Below are positions 1-8,389 of a stretch of DNA of 26,344 bases, piece by piece; position 1 is the first letter of the stretch, and each line of letters opens with the position of its first letter. The position numbers were made by a program, and so were the translations under genes. The notes under the pieces are model-generated. The model saw only the letters and a list, made by a program, of their open reading frames with translations. It was not told the DNA's origin and ran no database searches. The DNA comes from JAICTV01 sp035634055. Lineage in GTDB: Bacteria > Planctomycetota > Phycisphaerae > Tepidisphaerales > Tepidisphaeraceae. The stretch covers positions 1 through 26,344 of the forward strand of contig DASQDR010000068.1 of the NCBI GenBank assembly GCA_035634055.1. Direction: 5' to 3'.

Positions 1-225
1 GCTGGCGCCCGCGCCACCCGCGCCGGTGCTGGAGGCGCCGGAAGTTCCGCCGGCGCCGCTGGAGCCGGCGCCGCTGCCGCCGCTGGCGCCGCCGCTGGAC
101 CCGGTTCCGCCGGTGGTGCCGCCGGCGCCGCCACCCGCGCCGCCACCGCTGCCGTCATCGCACCCGATGAACGTCGCCGCGCCGATCGCCAGTGCCGCCG
201 CCGCGAATAGCTTCACGCTCCGCAT
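1..225 (-). CDS. Gly/Ser/Ala-rich lipoprotein, N-terminal part (cut by window edge)
   Basis: An open frame runs from an ATG at 225 leftward off the window (75 codons seen). Residues 1-21 form a lipoprotein signal peptide: a basic start (MRSVK), a hydrophobic Ala/Leu/Ile core, then F-I-G-C with Cys22 as the likely lipidated residue. Asp at +2 and +3 (CDDGS) would, by the E. coli rule, favour retention at the inner membrane. From residue 26 on, the chain is only Gly, Ser, Ala and Thr, in GG(A/S/T) units encoded by imperfect GGC/GCC triplet repeats, which looks like a flexible linker ahead of a domain outside the window. A GAGG about 8 nt upstream supports the start. It lies 161 nt downstream of the gene at 387-977 on the same strand. 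Function unknown; a cell-envelope anchor or adhesin linker is a guess. Confidence 0.75.
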   Translation of the reverse strand, partial: MRSVKLFAAAALAIGAATFIGCDDGSGGGAGGGAGGTTGGTGSSGGASGGSGAGSSGAGGTSGASSTGAGGAGAS

Positions 226-386
226 GGTAGACCTCGTTGTCTCGTGTCCGTCCGTTCGTTGCGCACAGCGACACCGCGTCGCACGCGCCGTTGCGTCTGC
301 CGAGGGAGCAAAGCGAATTCCGCGGCGTGCGCCACCAGAAACCTGAGCCCGCTCCACCGTCGCGCATTGCCCTGTTTTCCCGACAA

Positions 387-977
387 TCACCGCGGTCGGG
401 GGAAATGTCGCGCCGCGGCGTCGGCGGACAGGTTGCCCATCTTGATGAAGGTGATCCGCGCCAGCGACCAGGTGTCGCCCATCTCCTGCCACTCCATCAG
501 CCAAGTCGTCGTGATCGGCCGGCCCATGGTTGCCTCGTGCTCGCTGTAGAGCGTCATGGTCACGGAGATCAGCGTGTCGGCGCGCTCGGCGGTGGAGGTG
601 AGGATGCGGAGGTTCTTCACGCCGTAGCGCTCGACGGCGTCCATCGCGCCGTTCACGATCTCGTCGCGGTTCTCGTAGAACGTGAAGCCGTTCATGATCT
701 TCAGTTCGGTCCGCGGGTCGAGGATGCCGGTCAGCGCCGGCCAGTCGCGCTGCTCCACGGCGCGGACGAGCGCGCGCGACTGCTTCTCCGCCTTTTCGAC
801 CACCGTGTCGACCAGGTAGCTGACGGTGATCACCAGCGCCGCCGCCAGCGCGAGCCCCAGGCCGGCGTTGCGGACGCGCGCCTCCCCGCGGCGGTTGCCG
901 TTCCAGGATAGGACGATGCCCGCGCCGCCGAGGAGCGTCGGGAGCCACCACGGGGCGTCGAACAGCAGGTCGGTCAT
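387..977 (-). CDS. Two-helix membrane protein with NTF2-like domain, unknown function
   Basis: 196 residues from the ATG at 977. GGAGG at 994-990 lies 12 nt upstream of it; the same frame is open to a TTG at 989, but that would touch the GGAGG, so the ATG is preferred. Two hydrophobic segments (about residues 11-25 and 38-58) are followed by about 130 soluble residues. The soluble part begins with a helix (VEKAEKQSRALVRAVEQRDW) and then alternates strands and helices in the manner of SnoaL/NTF2-like alpha+beta barrels: a loop with FTFYENRDEIVNGAM, then strands ILTSTAERADTLISVTMTL and a final W-S-L-A-R-I-T strand. Such domains often bind small ligands or serve as adaptors; no catalytic residues can be assigned. 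The fold call is inference from pattern. It may share a transcript with the lipoprotein gene downstream. Confidence 0.8.
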   Translation of the reverse strand: MTDLLFDAPWWLPTLLGGAGIVLSWNGNRRGEARVRNAGLGLALAAALVITVSYLVDTVVEKAEKQSRALVRAVEQRDWPALTGILDPRTELKIMNGFTFYENRDEIVNGAMDAVERYGVKNLRILTSTAERADTLISVTMTLYSEHEATMGRPITTTWLMEWQEMGDTWSLARITFIKMGNLSADAAARHFPRPR

Positions 978-1056
978 CGGGATATTCAACCTCCGCGGCC
1001 CCGCCGTCCGATAAGGGCGACGTGCCGCCGTGCGTTTCGCTCCGGTGCGCGAACGG

Positions 1057-1089
1057 GCGCGGGCTTTCCCCAGGAAAGGGAAACCGCGC
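1057..1089. repeat. Inverted repeat in divergent intergenic region
   Basis: GCGCGG (1057-1062) plus TTTCCC (1065-1070) pair with GGGAAA (1078-1083) plus CCGCGC (1084-1089). This makes a 12-bp stem with a 2-nt bulge and a 7-nt loop. There is no T-run on either side, so it is not a standard terminator. It lies in the 322-nt gap between the divergent genes starting at 977 and 1300; the rest of that gap holds only GC-rich, proline-codon-like sequence (CCG/GCC runs at 1211-1260). Confidence 0.4.
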
Positions 1090-1299
1090 GCGTGCCGACG
1101 CGCTTCGCCGCGACGCTACCACGGGCGGCGAGCCGGTCGCAACGGGCGCCGCCGCTCGCGAAGTCACAAGGAGAATGGCGCGGGCGGGCACGCCCGTGAC
1201 CGATCGCCCGCCGATGCCGCCGCCACCGCCGCCGCCGCCACAGGCGCGCGCCCGAGCGACGGCCGCGGCGGCGGAGCAACGTGCGGAAGGTGCGCGCGC

Positions 1300-2760
1300 A
1301 TGACCGACCCGACGGCCGTCCTGTCGATGATCCACGAGTCCGACCAGCGCAACAGCGCCACCCGTCTGTTCCGCGGGGAGCCGGTGCTGGCCTGGACGCT
1401 GCGCCGCCTGGAGCGCAGCGCCCGGCTGGCGCACATGGTGGTGATCTGCTGGGAGGACCAGCTTGCCGACGTCGAGCCCGTCGCCGCCGGGCACGGGGCC
1501 AACGTGCTGGTCAAGGGCCCGCGCGCGCCGCTGCCGTCGGTCGAGGCGGTGGCGGCGGTCAGGCGGTGGTCCGACGGCTGGCGCGGGGACTTGCGCGGCG
1601 CGTGCGACTTCGACCTCGGCTTCCATTCCCCGTGGGTGAAGGAAGCGGTGGAGAACCTGGACGCCGACGCCGCCATCCTGATTGACCCCGCCGCCGGGCT
1701 GGTCGACCCGGTGATCATCGACCGCCTGATCGTGCGCGCCGCCGAGCAGCCGGCGATCGAGCTGGTCTTCTCGCACACGCCGCCCGGGCTCGGCGGCGCG
1801 GTGGTGCGCATGCCGCTGCTCAAGCGGCTGGCGGAAGCGGAGCTTCACCCCGGTCACCTACTGCACGCGTCCAACGACCAGGTGGGCATGATCGCCTGCG
1901 ACGGCGCTCTGCCGCTGCCGGCCGCCGTCCACCGGGCGCACGGCAGCTTCAAGCTGGACTCGCACCGGCAGATCTGGCGGATCACGAACGCGATGGTGGA
2001 GCTCAACGGGCAGCTGATCAAGAGCGAGTCCGAAGCCCTGGTCACCCGGCTCGGGCTGGAGACTTATCCCGACCCGCTTCCGCGCGACATCGTCCTGGAG
2101 CTCACCACCGAGCGCTCGACCCGGCCGACCTTCCTCGGCCACCGCCCGTCGAACTTCAGCCCGCGGCAGATGAAGACCGACACCGCGCTGCGGCTGTTCA
2201 AGGAGTGCTCGATGTTCGACGATGTCCGCCTGACCCTCGCCGGAAGTGGCGACGCGCTGCTGGCGGAGAACCTCGGTGACGTGATCGAGGCAGCCGTCGA
2301 CGCGGGCATTCACTCGGTCCGCGTGGTGACCGATCTGCTGGACGTGGACGCCGTCGCCTGCGCCAAGTCGCTCTCGGGCGCGGTCGACATCCTCTCGGTC
2401 CACCTGCCGGCCGCCAGCGCCGACAGCTACCTGCGCGTGATGGGCGTGGACGCGTACGAAAAGGTGCTGAAGAACATCGAGCGCTTCCACGGTCAGCAGG
2501 ACGTCGGCGACCGCGGCACGCCACTGCTCATCCCGCTGTTCACCCCCAGCCCGCACAACAAGGACGAGGAGCGGGCGTGGTTCGAGCGCTGGCCGTACGG
2601 CGTCAGCGCCGCCCACTCGATTGCGCCGGCGGCGTCGAAGCTGATGGTGCTGGCGGACGGGCGGATCGTCGCCAACAATCGCGCGCAATCGACGCTCGGC
2701 GTCGTCGGACAAACGCCGATCGCCCAGGCATGGCTGAAGGACCCGCTCCAGGCAGCGTGA
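1300..2760 (+). CDS. SpsF-like nucleotidyltransferase fused to cysteine-less radical-SAM/SPASM-like domain
   Basis: 486 residues. The start is the ATG at 1300, with GGAAGG 9 nt upstream; an in-frame extension to 1030 is low-complexity and rejected. Residues 1-250 resemble cytidylyltransferases of the SpsF/CMP-KDO synthetase type: SATRLFRGEPVL stands where STRLPGKVL is usual, and IDPAAGLVDPVIIDRLI matches the metal-binding DxPLIDPxxID segment. The active-site Lys after the Arg is missing. Residues 263-400 follow the radical-SAM pattern closely (IVLELTTER, then a helix, LTLAGSGDALL, a Gly-Ile-x-x-Val strand, ILSVHLPAASADSYLRVMG), but no CxxxCxxC is present at TTERSTRPTF. Residues 447-480 resemble a SPASM end (LMVLADGRIVANN...LGVVG) with its Cys replaced by Asn. 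Active relatives modify sugars or surface polymers; this copy is probably catalytically altered, regulatory or structural. Domain assignment is by pattern. Confidence 0.82.
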   Translation: MTDPTAVLSMIHESDQRNSATRLFRGEPVLAWTLRRLERSARLAHMVVICWEDQLADVEPVAAGHGANVLVKGPRAPLPSVEAVAAVRRWSDGWRGDLRGACDFDLGFHSPWVKEAVENLDADAAILIDPAAGLVDPVIIDRLIVRAAEQPAIELVFSHTPPGLGGAVVRMPLLKRLAEAELHPGHLLHASNDQVGMIACDGALPLPAAVHRAHGSFKLDSHRQIWRITNAMVELNGQLIKSESEALVTRLGLETYPDPLPRDIVLELTTERSTRPTFLGHRPSNFSPRQMKTDTALRLFKECSMFDDVRLTLAGSGDALLAENLGDVIEAAVDAGIHSVRVVTDLLDVDAVACAKSLSGAVDILSVHLPAASADSYLRVMGVDAYEKVLKNIERFHGQQDVGDRGTPLLIPLFTPSPHNKDEERAWFERWPYGVSAAHSIAPAASKLMVLADGRIVANNRAQSTLGVVGQTPIAQAWLKDPLQAA

Positions 2761-2814
2761 GAGGGGCGGGTCACTGGTCACTCCAGTCATCACTGACCAC
2801 CCGCACCTCCCCTC
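2761..2814. terminator. Imperfect bidirectional hairpin between convergent genes
   Basis: Nested complementary blocks fill the 52-nt gap between two convergent genes and reach the stop codon of the minus-strand kinase: GAGGGG/CCCCTC (2761-2766, 2809-2814), GCGGG/CCCGC (2766-2770, 2800-2804) and TGGTCA/TGACCA (2775-2780, 2794-2799), with short bulges. No T-run follows, so strength is uncertain; the position favours a shared terminator. Confidence 0.45.
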
Positions 2815-4831
2815 AGCTCATCACCATCCGCTCCCTCACGTCCTGTGTTCCCGCCTCGTTTTTTAGCGGCAGGATGATCCAGAAGGTGGAGCCGTGACCC
2901 GGCTCGCTCTGGACGCCGATGGAGCCGCCGAGGAGGGTGACGAGTTCCTTTGAGATCGCCAGGCCGAGCCCGGTGCCGCTGTGGGTGCGGGTGACGGAGG
3001 CGTCGACCTGGCGGAACTTCTCGAAGATCACCTCGTGCTTATCCGGCGCGATGCCGGGGCCGCGATCGGTGACGGCGATGCGCACGCCGTCGGGCACCTC
3101 GCGCTCCGCCACCAGGTCGATCCGCCCGCCGGCGGGGGAGAACTTGATCGCGTTGGAGAGGAAGTTGTAGAGCACCTGCTGGAGCTTGGCCGGGTCCGTG
3201 TGGATGATCGGCACGCCGGTCGCCACGCGCGGCCAGACCGACAGCGACTTCTGCTCCGTCAGCGGCTTGAGCACGCTGGTGAGCGCCTCGAACAAGTCCC
3301 CGAGCGAGAGCGGCTCGGAGCGAATCTCCATCCGCCCCGCCTCGATCTTGGCTAGGTCGAGCAGGTCGTTGATCAGGTCGAGCAGGTTCTTGCCACTGCT
3401 ATAAATGTTCTGGATGTAGCGCAGCGCCTTGGCGTCGCCGCTGGTGGCGGGGGCGTCCTTCAGGAGGTCGGCGAAGCCGAGGATCGAGTTCAGCGGCGTG
3501 CGCAGCTCGTGGCTGACGTTGGCCAGAAACTCGCTCTTCAGCCGGTTGGCCTCGTACAGCGCGACGTTGCTCTCGGCCAATTGCCCGAGCTTGATGTCCA
3601 GGCTCTTGTTCACCGCGCGCAACTGGTCGGCCGACACCTTGAGGTTGGCCAGCATCGTGTTGAACGTCTCGGACAACTGCTCGAACTCGTCGCCGGTGCT
3701 GATGTCGGAGCGGATGTTGAGGTCGCCCTCCGAGACCTTCTGCGCCGTTTCTTGGAGCACGCGCACGGGCTGGAGGATGAGCCGGGTGGTGATCAGGTAA
3801 AAGACGATGATCGCCAGCGTCCCGGCGAGCAGCCCGGCGGTGAGAAGGAAGACGCGGTTGAGCAGCAACTGGCTGGTCTCGATCTGCGAGGGGATGTCGA
3901 CCGAGACGAAGCCGACCGTCTTCGCTCGTGCCGACGGCGGCGGCGGGGCGGGCGGCGGGGCGGTCGGCGGGGCGGGCGCGGTGGTCGTTTCGCCGGCCAC
4001 GGCTGCCGTCGTTGACGCGCGGCTTGTTACGGCCCCCGCCAGCGTGCTCGGCCCGCGGGTGGTGGTGGCGCCAAACCCGGCCGCGGTCGCGCGCGCGGGA
4101 TCACCGTCGGCGTGACACTGCACGCAGCCGTTCTGGAGGCGCACGTAACGGAATCGCCGGACGCCGGTGTCCGTGTCGTAAGAGTTCCCGATCGCCTCAC
4201 GGTCCGGCGCGTCGATCAGCTTCCTGACCGACCGTCGCTCGTAAGGCGTCAACTGTGCGTCGTCCCGCCCCGCGGCCGTCAGGATCAGCCGCGGTGGATA
4301 CGTGGCGGTGTCGTCGCCGGTGGGGCGGGTGGAGGGCGGAAGCGCCCGCGCGGTCGGAGAATCGAACGGAAGCGTGGTCGGTCGCGTCGCGGGCGCGGTC
4401 GAAGGCGCGGCCCATGAATCGTTCGCCAGAGTCTGCGCCGGTTGCGTCGCGGTTGCGCCCGCAGGGCCGATGGCCAGCGCGTCCGGCGAGTTCCCAGCGA
4501 GCGCCATGGTGGACGGCGGCATCGGGGCGCCCGGTTGCGGTGTCGTCCCGTCCCCGGCGGTCGCGCCCGCCAAGGTCGTGGTGGGCCCGGTGGTAGGCGC
4601 AGCGGCCGCGCGGTGCTGGTTGACGTGCATGTCGACCGTGTAGGTCACCAGCGTGCGCGCCGACCGCTCGTTGAGCTGATCGGTGAGCTGTTCCATGCGC
4701 TGCCACGGGACGAAGAGCGCCGCCCCGATGATCAGCACGACCGCCGCGCCGAACAGGAGCTGGCACTTCGCCGCCAGCGAGATTCGAAGGGTCCGTAGCC
4801 TCTTAAACATCCGCCGAACCGATTGTATCAA
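2813..4831 (-). CDS. Membrane histidine kinase with extracytoplasmic CxxCH heme motif
   Basis: 672 residues from a TTG at 4831 (GGAG 10 nt upstream); an ATG at 4810 is a possible alternative. The first membrane helix is at about 24-43. The outside segment (44-320) holds one CVQCH motif (Cys236, Cys239, His240) preceded by FRYVRLQNG, as in DUF3365/Tll0287-like c-type heme sensors. It is flanked by Pro/Thr/Ala-rich linkers at about 75-180 and 250-302. The second helix is at about 326-348, followed by HAMP (350-400), a coiled coil, HisKA with SHELRTP (phospho-His441), and an ATPase domain with N-box FLSNAIKFSP, DRGPGIA, FEKFRQ and GTGLGLAI. It should autophosphorylate in response to redox state or a gas bound at the heme (inference). 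It is divergent from, and 158 nt away from, the NtrC-type regulator at 4990, its likely partner. Confidence 0.92.
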   Translation of the reverse strand: MIQSVRRMFKRLRTLRISLAAKCQLLFGAAVVLIIGAALFVPWQRMEQLTDQLNERSARTLVTYTVDMHVNQHRAAAAPTTGPTTTLAGATAGDGTTPQPGAPMPPSTMALAGNSPDALAIGPAGATATQPAQTLANDSWAAPSTAPATRPTTLPFDSPTARALPPSTRPTGDDTATYPPRLILTAAGRDDAQLTPYERRSVRKLIDAPDREAIGNSYDTDTGVRRFRYVRLQNGCVQCHADGDPARATAAGFGATTTRGPSTLAGAVTSRASTTAAVAGETTTAPAPPTAPPPAPPPPSARAKTVGFVSVDIPSQIETSQLLLNRVFLLTAGLLAGTLAIIVFYLITTRLILQPVRVLQETAQKVSEGDLNIRSDISTGDEFEQLSETFNTMLANLKVSADQLRAVNKSLDIKLGQLAESNVALYEANRLKSEFLANVSHELRTPLNSILGFADLLKDAPATSGDAKALRYIQNIYSSGKNLLDLINDLLDLAKIEAGRMEIRSEPLSLGDLFEALTSVLKPLTEQKSLSVWPRVATGVPIIHTDPAKLQQVLYNFLSNAIKFSPAGGRIDLVAEREVPDGVRIAVTDRGPGIAPDKHEVIFEKFRQVDASVTRTHSGTGLGLAISKELVTLLGGSIGVQSEPGHGSTFWIILPLKNEAGTQDVRERMVMS

Positions 4832-4879
4832 TGGGCGGGGGCTCCGACAGTTCGCCTCACCTCCCGCTCCGCAAGATAT

Positions 4880-4909
4880 GGGACACCGTCGGCGGTATCG
4901 CCCTAGAAT
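4880..4909 (+). promoter_or_regulatory. Candidate sigma-70-type promoter for the NtrC-type regulator
   Basis: GGGACA (4880-4885), 18 nt, then TAGAAT (4904-4909). The -10 matches 5 of 6 consensus bases and the -35 matches 4 of 6. Transcription would start near 4916, about 74 nt before the ATG. No equally good site was seen for the divergent kinase gene. Confidence 0.3.
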
Positions 4910-4989
4910 TTGGCCGTTGTGGGGCTGGAGAAGGGTGTGGTATGACAGTTAGTCGGGTCATTTCGAGACATCAAACGTCGGGAAGCAGT

Positions 4990-6387
<1,398 letters not shown>

Positions 6388-6421
6388 CCATTTTGCACGA
6401 ACCGCGTCACCCTGACGCAAT

Positions 6422-6453
6422 GACGCACCGGCTTGCCGGTGCGTCTTGCGTTT
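6422..6453 (+). terminator. Rho-independent terminator after the NtrC-type gene
   Basis: A perfect 10-bp stem GACGCACCGG (6422-6431) / CCGGTGCGTC (6436-6445) with loop CTTG, followed by TTGCGTTT. It lies 34 nt past the stop codon and separates the regulator from the sigma-54 promoter downstream. Extra partial symmetry outside the stem (TGACGCA on the left, TTGCGTTTG on the right) could also be an activator-binding site; that is speculative. Confidence 0.65.
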
Positions 6454-6526
6454 GCGGCCTCAGGTAAATCGAGAATCCCCCGAATCGTTCGCCAGCAGCT
6501 TTGGGGGCTGGCTCACGGTGGCGAAC

Positions 6527-6542
6527 TGGCACAACCTTTGCA
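6527..6542 (+). promoter_or_regulatory. Sigma-54 (-24/-12) promoter
   Basis: TGGCAC (6527-6532), five bases, TTGCA (6538-6542). The invariant GG and GC are separated by exactly 10 nt, as the family requires, and all 11 core bases match TGGCAC-N5-TTGCA. Transcription should start about 12 nt downstream, near 6553, giving a 50-nt leader to the zinc-ribbon ATG at 6603. The gene just upstream encodes a sigma-54 activator. Confidence 0.85.
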
Positions 6543-6590
6543 AAACAGCATCTCCGACGGAGTGGGGTTTGAAATGCAAGCTCCTAGATG

Positions 6591-6598
6591 AAGGAGAG
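6591..6598 (+). promoter_or_regulatory. Shine-Dalgarno site that sets the zinc-ribbon start
   Basis: AAGGAGAG with GGAG 6 nt before the ATG at 6603. The frame is also open from an ATG at 6588, but that codon lies upstream of the Shine-Dalgarno site itself, so 6603 is the start. Confidence 0.8.
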
Positions 6599-6602
6599 TT
6601 AT

Positions 6603-6830
6603 ATGTCCATCGGAATGCAGCGGTTCGCGTCTGAGGGTCACTTCGCCACGTATGACCCGTTCCATCGTCCCGAACAGCGCGTGGGGATCTTCCAGCTTCA
6701 GTGCCGGTCCTGTGGCTTCGAGCCCGAAGATGTCGTCGTCCCGCCGCGCTGCTGCCCCAAGTGCCACGGCGAGAGCTGGGAGCGCTTCGCCAAGCCGGGC
6801 AGCATCCTGACCAATGCCAATCGATACTAG
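6603..6830 (+). CDS. Small zinc-ribbon protein under sigma-54 control
   Basis: 75 residues. The centre is a zinc-ribbon: CRSC (Cys34, Cys37) and, 12 residues on, CCPKC (Cys50/51 and Cys54), giving a CX2C...CX2C metal site between beta strands (IFQLQ before, GESWERFA after). The outer parts are short, with no signal peptide or membrane helix, so it is cytoplasmic. Ribbons of this kind resemble rubredoxin-like or FmdB-like regulatory modules, but I do not recognise a named family. The gene has its own consensus sigma-54 promoter, a strong ribosome site and its own terminator (inside the 3' end of truD), so it is a single-gene, tightly controlled unit. By position it is the likely target of the heme-kinase/NtrC pair upstream. 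Role unknown; adaptor, metal-responsive regulator or redox protein are possible. Confidence 0.85.
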   Translation: MSIGMQRFASEGHFATYDPFHRPEQRVGIFQLQCRSCGFEPEDVVVPPRCCPKCHGESWERFAKPGSILTNANRY

Positions 6831-6869
6831 CGCCCGCGACGGTCGCGCCTTCGCGCCTCGCTCGTCTCA

Positions 6870-8204
6870 TTACTCTTGATCGACCTCCGGGCCGGTGTCT
6901 ACCGGCCCGGAGTTTTCGTTTTCGGGGTCAGCCGAATCGTCCATCTCGGCGTCGTCCGCGCCGGCATCGGTGGGCCGGGGGAGCGAGCCAGCATCGTCCT
7001 TCATGATCTCGCGGAGCAGGACCGTTGCGTAGGATCCCGACGGCAAGGTGAAGGCGACGGTCACGTGGCTGCCGTGTTCGTCGACGCCGCCGGAAAGCTC
7101 TACGTCCGTCGGCCGCACGCGCAGCGGCCGCCTTGCCCCCTTCACCTTGTGTTTGCCTGCCTTGCGAAAGTCGCCCGGCTCCAGGCCCACTTCCGCCAGC
7201 ACCGCCTGCTCGAGTTCCAACTGGCGTCCCTGCGGCAGCGACATGCGATAGCCGACGAGTGGGCCGGTTGGGCTGATCTCGAAGGCGTGGGCACGCGCCT
7301 GCTCGGCGGCGCTGGTCTCGACCAGAAAGCACGCGCCGTTCTCGTGCTTGTAGGCCAGGTCACCGTCGAGCAGCTGGTCCAGCTGCTCGATCCGCCGGGC
7401 GACCACGTCGTTGAAGACGCGCGACTGGAGCGCCGAGACCCACAGCCTGCGGATCTTCTCGTCCACCGCGCGCACGGCCGCGCCCGGGCGGTGCGTCTTC
7501 ATCAGGCGGGCGAGGACGCGCCGCTCCATGCCCGATCGCCGCGGCCACGCCTTCATCGACGCGGCGTTGTCGCGCCGGTCGAACGCGTCTCGCGCCTGGA
7601 CCGTCTGCGGGTCGTCGATCGATGGATCCGGGTGGCCGAGCAGCAGCTTGAGCACGCCCTCGTTGTCGTCGCGGATGAGGGCGGCCCCCAGGCGGTCGTT
7701 GTCGCCGCGCCGGCCGAAGCGCTGCTCGCCGAAGTAGTTCGGCATGCCGCGCTTCTCCAGCACGTCCAGCACCGGGCGGAGCTTGACCACCGCGGTGGCG
7801 TCCACGTCGCGGATCTTGATGGCGAACCGGTTGCCCGACAAATGTCCAAGCCGCAGCTTGTTCTCGTGCCGCATTGCCCACAGCACCTGGATGTCCGGCA
7901 GGCGGAGGGCGGCGACGGCGTCGTCGCCGGCACCACGGATCGACAGCACCTGCCGGGTCACCGCCCGCGCGTCCTTCATCCCGGCGTAGCCGATCTCGCG
8001 CGGCGGGACGCGCAGCGCGTCGGCGATCCGGCGGACGGCGTCAAAGGTCGTAACGCCCACCTTCTGAATTTCGACGTAGACGTGCTCGCCCGCGCCGGTT
8101 GGCTCGTAGAGCGGGATCTCTTGGACGAAGAAGTCCTCCGGCCGCTGCTTGATGACGCCGCCGATGCCGGGGAACTCGCGCGTGAGGTAGGGGAGCGTGG
8201 ACAT
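6870..8204 (-). CDS. truD: tRNA pseudouridine synthase D
   Basis: 444 residues from the ATG at 8204. It isomerises uridine 13 of certain tRNAs to pseudouridine in the cytoplasm. The TruD signature GYAGMKDARAVTRQ places the catalytic Asp at residue 78. The N-terminal IKQRPEDFFVQEIP and the later NYFGEQRFGRRGDND and RLWVSALQSRVFND segments are also typical. It is longer than the E. coli enzyme (about 350) because of loop insertions and an acidic C-terminal tail (about residues 412-444) with no known function. There is no Shine-Dalgarno site; TATCAT ends 9 nt before the ATG, suggesting a leaderless message. A TTG extension to 8258 is open but unsupported. The last 50 nt overlap the terminator of the convergent zinc-ribbon gene, so the tail's coding sequence has a double function. 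Confidence 0.95.
   Translation of the reverse strand: MSTLPYLTREFPGIGGVIKQRPEDFFVQEIPLYEPTGAGEHVYVEIQKVGVTTFDAVRRIADALRVPPREIGYAGMKDARAVTRQVLSIRGAGDDAVAALRLPDIQVLWAMRHENKLRLGHLSGNRFAIKIRDVDATAVVKLRPVLDVLEKRGMPNYFGEQRFGRRGDNDRLGAALIRDDNEGVLKLLLGHPDPSIDDPQTVQARDAFDRRDNAASMKAWPRRSGMERRVLARLMKTHRPGAAVRAVDEKIRRLWVSALQSRVFNDVVARRIEQLDQLLDGDLAYKHENGACFLVETSAAEQARAHAFEISPTGPLVGYRMSLPQGRQLELEQAVLAEVGLEPGDFRKAGKHKVKGARRPLRVRPTDVELSGGVDEHGSHVTVAFTLPSGSYATVLLREIMKDDAGSLPRPTDAGADDAEMDDSADPENENSGPVDTGPEVDQE
6885..6923 (+). terminator. Strong Rho-independent terminator of the zinc-ribbon gene, inside truD
   Basis: A perfect 12-bp stem CTCCGGGCCGGT (6885-6896) / ACCGGCCCGGAG (6901-6912), loop GTCT, followed by TTTTCGTTTTC. 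It is oriented for plus-strand transcription, 54 nt past the zinc-ribbon stop codon, and lies wholly within the 3' coding end of the convergent truD gene. Confidence 0.85.
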
Positions 8205-8213
8205 ATCGCCGCG

Positions 8214-8219
8214 ATGATA
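8214..8219 (-). promoter_or_regulatory. -10-like element giving a near-leaderless truD message
   Basis: TATCAT (5 of 6 to TATAAT) on the minus strand, 9 nt before the truD ATG at 8204. Initiation 6-8 nt past the hexamer would fall within a few bases of the ATG. No good -35 hexamer is visible. Confidence 0.4.
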
Positions 8220-8389
8220 CGCGGGGGCATGGCCGGAGCAGCGCCCTCGTGCAGCCAAGGATCTCGCGCAGGCAGGTCGCTCGTGATCCCGCGATCCCTC
8301 GCGAGTACGCTTCGGGATGACGCGCGGGTACGCGTTGGGATGACGTGACTCCCGCTGCCGACGCTACACCCGAACCCGCACCGCTCTGG

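Noticed and set aside
1030..1299. N-terminal extension of the SpsF-like gene
   Set aside because: The 90 residues are Arg/Ala/Pro-rich without structure and overlap intergenic hairpin sequence; the ATG at 1300 has a good ribosome site.
1175..1303. A 42-codon frame with AAGGAG just before its ATG, ending in ATGA over the start of the SpsF-like gene
   Set aside because: The Shine-Dalgarno site is only 1 nt from the ATG, the product is a low-complexity Pro/Ala/Arg string, and the downstream gene has its own ribosome site.
6876..8348. Long open frame on the plus strand, antisense to truD
   Set aside because: Antisense frames stay open in GC-rich genes because of codon bias; the product has no recognisable domain, while the other strand is clearly truD. 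The same applies to plus 8345-10267, minus 11656-13401 and minus 13975-15789.
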